Source of the DNA: Dipteronia dyeriana
Lineage: Eukaryota; Streptophyta; Magnoliopsida; Sapindales; Sapindaceae
Assembly (NCBI GenBank): GCA_032871835.1
Contig: CM065297.1
Location: 65,335,253-65,399,252 of the forward strand
DNA: 64,000 bases
Direction of reading: 5' to 3'
The notes beneath the pieces are model-generated. The model had not been told where the DNA came from, did no database searches, and saw only the letters and a program-made list of their open reading frames with translations. Every line of letters begins with the position of its first letter. Position 1 is the first letter of the stretch. Below are positions 57,409-64,000 of the stretch, piece by piece. A program made the position numbers and the translations under genes.

Positions 57409-58825
57409 AATTTCTTTTTATTAACAAAAATTATATAAGTAAACAATCATGATATGACACTTTTGAATATTTATCTTGAATTAAATAAAATAATTCAATC
57501 GTAAAAATTCAACGATGATCCAACACCCATAAATGTCACGCCTCCTTTAGGAGTACGCACCATTTACTAGTTGGACTAGGTCCCACCTAATTGTTAACAT
57601 AACAACCAACGTTTTCTATTTTAGCCTTGCAATTTTATTAATAAGAACTCTTAGGAGGACATTAATAAAATTACATTAAGTGTGTTACCAAGTTATCGAC
57701 CTTCAATATAATCCCTCACGATTATCCCTCAGTTGGGAGTAGTTATCGTTTGGGCTAATTGTCTAGTCTATCCTTGTAAGGAAGTCTAAATTCCATTCAT
57801 GAATACCTCTTGAGAGGTTATTCACGAAACATAAAGCTCAACTAAACTTGGAGGCCGTAGGTGTTCCAAAACACCTTCTCCCACTCAATTGTCTGAGGCA
57901 TGTGATCGAATTCCAAAAAATGATTTACCAAGTTATCTAGATGCCAATTTAGATACTTAAACCATTCAATGCATGTTCATACCAAAAGAGATATATGAGT
58001 GGCACTTCTATTCTATATGACATGTTATCAAACAATGACAAACATTGCAATATTTACAAAAATATAAATAGCTACAATTTTGGTCCATCCTAGAAAAACA
58101 AGTAAATTACATATATCTTGGAATACAAGAACTCCTTTCCTGGCGAACAAGTCTTCACACGACCTTCGTCGTCCGGACTCTCTCAGCTGCCTTCCATGGG
58201 CGTGGGCACCCTTGGCCCTTATCCATGGGCGTTCACATGCTACAAACCCATAAAGGGCTGCCATGCACAACCCATGGCTACCAAAGGGCTGCCGTGCGCA
58301 GCCCATGTCACAACAAACGTGGTTGCGCGCTCTTCACACGCACGTTCGTTGCTACGGCTCACATGGTCCCAAACTTGTTCCAGCTGCTTCCAATTCTTCA
58401 AACCTTAGAGTCTTCGATACTTGAATGTATTACAGAAGAATTATAAATTAAAAAAAATACTGCAGTTTTTTTTATATTATTTTTACAATAGTGCAGTTTT
58501 GTTTTTATTATTACAATAGTGCAGTTTTTTTTTATTATTACAACATCAAAATAAAAAATAAAAAAACTTAGCAACTACCAAGAAGAAAATTATGGCGATG
58601 ATAGACCACCCTTCTTGTTACAATCCCAAAACAAAATACATTGAAATTCTAGGACCAAAAATTGAGCAATAACAAACCACATATAAAACATATATATATA
58701 TCCATACATTCCAATGTAAATATATATGCGAATACCTAGAGTGTCATCTCTTTCTAAAACATGCATATATATATATATATAAAAAAAAGATTCATGAACA
58801 CATACATCAATTAATAAAGGGTATA
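57409..58825 (-). other. C1 leader (5' untranslated region)
   Basis: About 1.4 kb between primer site and gag start, without a credible gene. Most is AT-rich, with three 'gtgcagttttttt' repeats at 58458-58535. A GC-rich block at 58137-58390 stands out; frames there (58028-58306 minus, 58118-58408 plus) have no recognised domain. Confidence 0.7.
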
Positions 58826-58843
58826 ACCAGCCTCTTATACCAA
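58826..58843 (-). other. C1 primer-binding site
   Basis: Minus strand TTGGTATAAGAGGCTGG, one to two bases after the LTR end CCTACA. It differs from TGGTATCAGAGCC at a few positions. Confidence 0.8.
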
Positions 58844-58844
58844 T

Positions 58845-61050
58845 TGTAGGGAAAAAACCACGCGTAGCGGAAGCGTGAGAAAATTTATAAAAAAAATATT
58901 AGGGTTCGCGTATAAATGAAAATTTTCCCTTTTAATATCAAGAACCTTAATCCTAGATTAATTAATGTATATGAAAAGTATCGTACCTTTTTTTTTCTTG
59001 ACTATTGAACTAGCATCGAATTGAATCCGTAAAATATTCCAATCCAATCACGAACGTGAAACACCTAGGAGTGCGGGCTCTCTTTCTTTAAATTGTATAC
59101 TTGAGGATGGAAACAAAAAAAATCTTCTTCTTTGTTAGTCACAATAATCCTCCAAGAGAAAAACCAAGAACGTCAGGTAACTTTTGAGTTATCAATCAAT
59201 TTGATTGAAACTCACGTGAACCTTGATTCGATGTTGTACACAAAACCCTTTTGATGCAAAGGATACTAGTGTGCTATCGAAAACAAAAACATTCCCTCTT
59301 TTCTCTATGCTTGGCCAAATTATTCACACAATGAGTTGGACGAAGTTTTTTTTTTAATAACAATAAAAAACAACTTCTCACACCAAAAATTCATCCTTGG
59401 TCGAATTTAATTGGTATTATAAATAGGAGACTAAATCCTCTCCTAAGAAGGATTTACTTGGTGGTTAAGAATCCTATCCTTAGGTGGATTTACTTGGTGG
59501 TTAAGAATCCTTTTCCAAAAGGAATTCTTTCCTACACCAAGACTCCTAATCCAACTCAATAGTGTATTTGTAACCATATTAAAGACTTCCTAATTTGATT
59601 AGATAAATAATTCATTTTATTTATCTACTTATCAAATATAGTCTTTAATATCAATTATACTACCAACAATAGTATAATTTTAGAAGACCATCTCCTACTA
59701 GGAAAAAGATTTTGACTTTTAATTAAATAATTAATTAATCAACAAATTAATTAATTTCCATTTAATTAAATAATAAAATAAAAATAATATAATTAAGCTA
59801 TTCTAAATAGCCTTGCCGCCCAATACATATATATGAGCCATATATTATTTTTCTTATTTTATTAAATTCATTGGACCTTAATAAAAAGTCCACATGTGAA
59901 CTAGACCTATTCTTATAAAAAGAAACAAGTTCACATGCCTTAATACAATTCTAAATGGACCGCTAAATTGGTCCGGTAGAATATATCAAGTGATCCATGC
60001 AAGTTCGTGTGGATTTGGGATTTTGGCAGGCTATCTAAATTTAAGCTCCAATAGACACAACACAATCACAATCAACAAATGATTCACTTAGGTCCTATCT
60101 ATTTAATTTTAGTTCATTCCACTAAAGAACTAAAATTGAACTCTTAAATAAAGATAGAATAAGTTGATGTTACTCATTCATATCCTAGACAACCTTATTG
60201 GAGAAAGTGTATCCTCGTGAAGAATACCAGTAATTGCCAAGAGCTCATAGACCGCCTATAGCTCTCCAAGTTACCATTTTTACTCATATGACAACATTTT
60301 GAACTTGGATATTTTGACTTGTCCATAAGCCATGTTTCAATAGACACTGTTGAAAACTTAACGTTAAGATTTAATATCCAATACCTCAAAACATACATAT
60401 GATGGTATTCTACTCTCATTATATAAATGAAGCCACGATGTCCATATCTAAAAATGAAGTTCTCTATCGATTAACAAATGAATACCACCAAACTATCGAG
60501 GATAGACTATGCTATATAATCGTACTCATTGATAGCTCAAATGATAACACTTGCAACCATAAGTCCATCATTTATCTCAGGACTAAAATAGACTCTCTGA
60601 TTGTCTTCAAATGAAAAACTTTTATCTATTGACAGTTATAGATAAAGTTATTCATTGTGATCCTATTCATTGTACCCAGTGCACTAGATTCTTTTGCCTA
60701 AAGACAACACACGTTGATGATTTTTGACTCATCATAACACATTTGATCCCACTCAAATGCTAGCAAAAGAATCTACAACTTTGACAAGATAAAGGCGCCA
60801 AACCTTTTATCTTAAGTTGTGAAAGTTATTCAAGAGTAACTAAAGAATTGTGTCTACCTTATACATATCTAGATGTATGAACAATTCTTCTTTTCTCATA
60901 GTCTTTTGACCTTATGATTATTTACTATTGACAATTATAATAATTAAACTATTAATTTTATAAGATTTTTTAAATTAGAAATCACTTTATTAATTCGAAA
61001 AGATTGTTAATTACAGTATTACACTTAATCTATCGAGCATAAGCCTAACA
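58845..61050 (-). repeat. C1 5' LTR
   Basis: 2206 bp, TGTAGGGAAAAAACCACGC to ATAAGCCTAACA on plus, highly similar to 51472-53660. Contains the AT palindrome-rich stretch at 59717-59790 and the 71-aa plus frame 60399-60614. Confidence 0.95.
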
Positions 61051-61055
61051 GATAG

Positions 61056-61257
61056 TCATGTGATTAGCACAAACATTCTTCCGGATTGGGCTAAACAATT
61101 GAAGGAGAAGGTTGATGAACTTAGTGCTGTAGTTGTTCAACAAGATGCTAGGATAAAAGAGTTGGAGGTGTGCATTGCTTCAAGTTCAAGACCGCCTCTC
61201 AAGCATTATGTTAGATCAAATACTCGCACAACTTTCTTTGGTGGAACAAGTAACTAG
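61056..61257 (+). pseudogene. G2 second ORF, 3' part after C1
   Basis: Continues from 51471: SHVISTNILPDWAKQLKEKV, DELSAVVVQQDARIKELEVC (coiled coil), then SSSRPPLKHYVRS and a stop at 61255. Slightly longer than G1's frame, which stops at TAG 35846. The Met at 61060 is internal, not a start. Confidence 0.8.
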
Positions 61258-61715
61258 TATTTGAGTCTTGTGATATATTTCTTAACTTTTGGCATCATTT
61301 CATGTCAAAAAGGGGGAGAAATATATGCTAGTTACTTAGTTTCTTTTTATGTTATTTTTGTGAAGTTTTGAACTTTCAATGGCATGTAATAATTAGTCTT
61401 AAGATTTGGTTAAGAATTCTTGTGTTTTTACATGTATTGAGGGGGAGATACATGTACTTATGGACTTAATTGTATATTCTTATCCATATTATATGTTTTC
61501 ATTTGTTGTTTTCCTCTTGTATATACATTGTGCTTTGAGATGATTTGTAGGTTGCTTCAAGAGAAGATCAAGATGAAGTTCAAGAGTTGATAAAGATTAG
61601 TTATAGGAATCTTACTCATTGTAATGTGAGGGAGTGATTTTGTGACCTATCTTCATTTTTATATTTGTAATAAATGTATAGGTGTTTTGACATGGAATTT
61701 TCCAAAGGGGGAGAT
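61258..61715 (+). other. G2 3' non-coding region and polypurine tract
   Basis: No gene. Polypurine motifs at 61306 (AAAAAGGGGGAGAA), 61439 (GAGGGGGAGATA) and the terminal AAAGGGGGAGAT at 61704-61715. Confidence 0.8.
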
Positions 61716-62511
61716 TGTTAGGTTTTAGATTGTGTTGGCATTAATTCCATATCAAAATGATGTTTACTTGTAATGAATTAGTTGTTAAGATTTATGATGA
61801 TTCAAGCTTCAAGGAAGAAGGAACAACTAGTCAAAGCAAGTTCAAAGTCTTCATAGATAAATGATGCAATATGGTTCTACAAAGGTATACTAAGACCTTA
61901 TGTTTCTCTTAAAAGGCCTAGGCACATACACACAATTCATACATTTGTGTCCCTGCATCGTTGTGCACCATTATAGGCACACACACAATTCATACATTTT
62001 TGTCCCTGTATCATTGTGCACCATTATAGGCACACACATACAATTCATTCATATGTGTCCCTACATTGTTGTGCACCATGTATATCACATTCACACACTT
62101 GAAGATGAATGCTCATGCATTGGTATGAAAATAACATGTTTTGGAAAATGCATGATTGGAGACCATCTCTATGTAGTTTGCATTCTAGTGTGAATTGTGT
62201 TTGTATGTTTATATGTTTGTATAACATGGATATTGAACTTGATTTTAGTCTTAAATCATTCTTGATAGAGTTCCGGTCATTTTAGTTACTCACACTATTG
62301 ATTTCAAGTTCTAAGTCGAAAGATACTACACTTCCGACTCATGTTGCATACATTGTCTTCGTCTTCGTATATCGAGTTGAATTATTATTTTCTAGGTTGA
62401 GTATCTTATATGTCCATGTCCATGAGAGAGTTTGGTTCGAAATTTGCAAACAGATTCAAATTCTGAGTCCGTGCATTAGAGAACGGTCAAAGAACGCGAG
62501 AGGAGTGCAAG

Positions 62512-62620
62512 GGAGTTGCACCATGGCCAAAGGCCATCAATTGGTGCAAGCCCGAGATGGCGCGTGGCCATCTCGGCTGCAACTCCTTGCTGCCCAGAGA
62601 TGCGCATGCGCTATCTCGGG
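62512..62620. repeat. Hairpin cluster in G2 3' LTR
   Basis: Four perfect or near-perfect inverted repeats. ggagttgca (62512-62520) pairs with tgcaactcc (62578-62586). Inside it are atggcc-aaa-ggccat (62523-62537) and ccgagatggc (62552-62561) with gccatctcgg (62567-62576). Just after is gcgcatgcgc (62602-62611) flanked by gagat/atctc. Confidence 0.85.
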
Positions 62621-63609
62621 GAAGCATTATCAAAGGAGGGCATTTTAGTCTTTTTGCTTCATTCTTTCCCTCTCCTTTATATTTCCCTTTCCTCTCATAT
62701 TTCATTCTAAGAAGAAATTTAGAACTTGAGTGCAGAATTTTCTCTCTATATTTTCTCACCTTCCAAACACCATAACTTCTTCATTTGAACTCCGATTTGA
62801 GTGATTCAAAATTGAGAGTGTTTGTCTATTCATCCTCCATCTTTTCTCTGAAGGTTTGAGATAGTTATATTGCTTGTTTTGGAGTCTAAACTCATAAAAA
62901 AGGGACTGCACCAAAATCAACTAAGGTATTGATTTCGTCTCAAAGTTTTCTTTTAAAACTTGGTCAATTGCCTTGGGTTTTCTTCTTCAACATATATATG
63001 TGTATTGTGATAGTTTTGATTTGAGTTTGAACTCATTTAAAGCTATATTGAGTTTCAGTTGAAATCTCACATGTTGAGTTAGGTTTTGATTTTGCCTATG
63101 TTTTCACATGTTTGGGATTGTATTGTGCTAGCTTTGATTCTAGGACTATTTGATGATCTTTGATTGATTGATTTTATAAAAAATAGTTCCTCACATGTAT
63201 TAGGCTCTCTTTTGCAGAAATCTCACAATGATACATGTGCTTGTGTTTTTTTTTTTGAGCTATTCATGTGTTTTGTTGAATCTATGAATAGGAATATGCT
63301 CTAGAACTTTAGCTTTAATCTAAATGACTTTGTCATATGATTTTAGCATGTTTTTGGTTTATGAGATTTAAACTTGATTATGTGTTAATTGAACATATCT
63401 TGTAATTCAAGTTTTAGATCTATGCATGATTCTAGGTTGTAATTAATGTTGAACATATCTTACATGATCAAGATAGATTATACATGCATGATTGACTAGA
63501 CTACATTTGTTTTATGCATTCATGCTCATGTCTAGTATTTTCCATAGGATGTGTTGATCATAACATTCTATGTTGCGTGCTTGTTTACGTTTTGCATTCA
63601 CGGTCACCT

Positions 63610-63925
63610 AGATGCCTTGTGAGAAGGAAGTCTTGACAATAGATGTGAGACTAATGTTGTTGAGCAAGAAAGTCTTGGCAAGAGGTGGGAGACCTTGGAT
63701 TGTCAAGCAAGGAAGTCTTGACTAGAGTCGGGTGGACTTGGATAGTTATGCAAGAAGTCTTGCCTAGGGTCGTTAGGATCCGTAAGGGTGAGCGAGGAAG
63801 TCTTGACTAGAGTCGGAAGGACACAGATAGTTGAGCAAGAAGTCTTGCCTAGGGTCGTGAGGATCCGGAAGGGTGAGTGAGGAAGTCTTGACAAGAGGTG
63901 TGAGGCCTCAGATTGTTGAGCAAGA
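63610..63925. repeat. Minisatellite in G2 3' LTR
   Basis: Same units as 46120-46370 ('gaggaagtcttgac', 'gcaagaagtcttgcctaggg'), with an ~85-bp pair duplicated ('gaagtcttgcctagggtcgt' occurs near 63750 and 63839). Confidence 0.85.
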
Positions 63926-64000
63926 GGGCAACATCTTCATGAGTAGGATAGGAGGGTAGTTTCTAGGTGAAGGGGTCACTTGAGAGATTGTACTTGTCTT

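Larger units (their letters stand above)
51472..61050 (-). mobile_element. C1: full-length Ty1/copia element
   Basis: 9579 bp on the minus strand: 5' LTR (61050-58845), tRNA-iMet-type primer site, 1.4-kb leader, gag, remnant of protease, integrase, RT, RNase H, polypurine tract, 3' LTR (53660-51472). Integrase before RT makes it copia. Gag and pol are interrupted, and the knuckle/protease segment is deleted. The lineage within copia is not assigned. S1, S2 and S3 are LTRs of the same family. Confidence 0.95.
45398..64000 (+). mobile_element. G2: gag-only copia-like element with long LTRs (incomplete)
   Basis: Truncated 5' LTR, primer site, gag, non-coding middle, second ORF, polypurine tract and a 3' LTR that leaves the window. 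Internal order and sequence equal G1. C1 inserted in its second ORF. No protease, integrase, RT or RNase H of its own. Confidence 0.85.
61716..64000 (+). repeat. G2 3' LTR (continues past right edge)
   Basis: Starts TGTTAGGTTTTAGATTG. First about 365 bp equal the G1 LTR, with three ~55-bp units at 61919, 61974 and 62029. From 62877 it aligns with the G2 5' LTR; about 355 bp remain outside the window, giving an LTR of about 2.6 kb. A TATA-like TTTATATTT is at 62676. A GC-rich hairpin cluster lies at 62512-62620. Frame 62298-62648 crosses that cluster and has no recognised domain. Confidence 0.87.

Noticed and set aside
58028..58306. 92-aa minus frame and 96-aa plus frame in the C1 leader
   Set aside because: Overlapping opposite frames in a GC-rich block, with no recognised domain and no second copy to test.
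62298..62648. 116-aa frame in the G2 LTR
   Set aside because: It crosses the hairpin cluster, has no domain and cannot be compared with a second copy in this window.
1..64000. Host protein-coding genes, tRNA or rRNA genes
   Set aside because: No exon-like conserved domain outside transposon proteins and no recognisable structural RNA was seen. The tRNA-like sequences are short primer-binding sites only.

Overview
The window is plant nuclear repeat DNA. I find no host gene, tRNA, rRNA, CRISPR array or operon. Everything recognisable belongs to LTR retrotransposons of two superfamilies, stacked inside one another, plus a satellite-like tandem array carried by one family. The tRNA-iMet-type primer sites of the copia elements, the Tat-lineage Ty3/gypsy polyprotein with two RNase H domains, the antisense ORFs and the plant-transposon-protein domain all point to a flowering plant. 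The species cannot be told from the sequence. Short labels used below: T = Tat-lineage gypsy family; G = gag-only copia-like family; C = autonomous-type copia family with about 2.2 kb LTRs; S = solo or partial C LTRs.

Layout. 1-3602: T0, a minus-oriented satellite-bearing element that runs off the left edge (satellite, leader, primer site, LTR). 3603-5062: an unassigned LTR-like repeat. 5063-40816: T1, a second minus-oriented satellite-bearing element. It has a 3' LTR at low coordinates (interrupted by solo LTR S1, 5361-7442), 97-bp repeats, an antisense-ORF remnant, the satellite array, a primer site and a 5' LTR ending near 40816. The array is split by G1 (16517-36770). G1 is itself split by solo LTR S2 (17175-19288) and by T2 (19823-31917), a complete but decayed Tat element with gag, protease, RT, two RNase H domains, integrase, 3' tandem repeats and an antisense ORF. 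40817-45397: broken Tat pieces in opposite orientations around a C-LTR fragment. 45398-64000: G2, a second G element with long LTRs that runs off the right edge and is interrupted by C1 (51472-61050), a full-length minus-strand copia element.

The nesting order can be read directly. Five-base target duplications flank S1 (GGTAA), T2 (CATGT/CAAGT), C1 (GATAG) and G1 (CTCGA/CTTGA). For S1, T2 and C1 the uninterrupted target also exists elsewhere in the window, in a sister copy of the host element. The order is therefore T1, then G1, then T2 and S2 inside G1; and G2, then C1.

How the parts relate: only T2 and C1 ever carried a full enzyme set, and both are now broken by stops, frameshifts and (in C1) a deletion through the protease region. 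T0/T1 have LTRs, primer site and polypurine tract but satellite where gag-pol should be. G1/G2 have gag and a second ORF with a plant-transposon-protein domain but no protease, integrase or RT, so both families must have moved with enzymes supplied by other elements. The most notable observations are the satellite-for-coding replacement in T0/T1, the G family with its extra ORF, and G1's drastically shortened LTRs.
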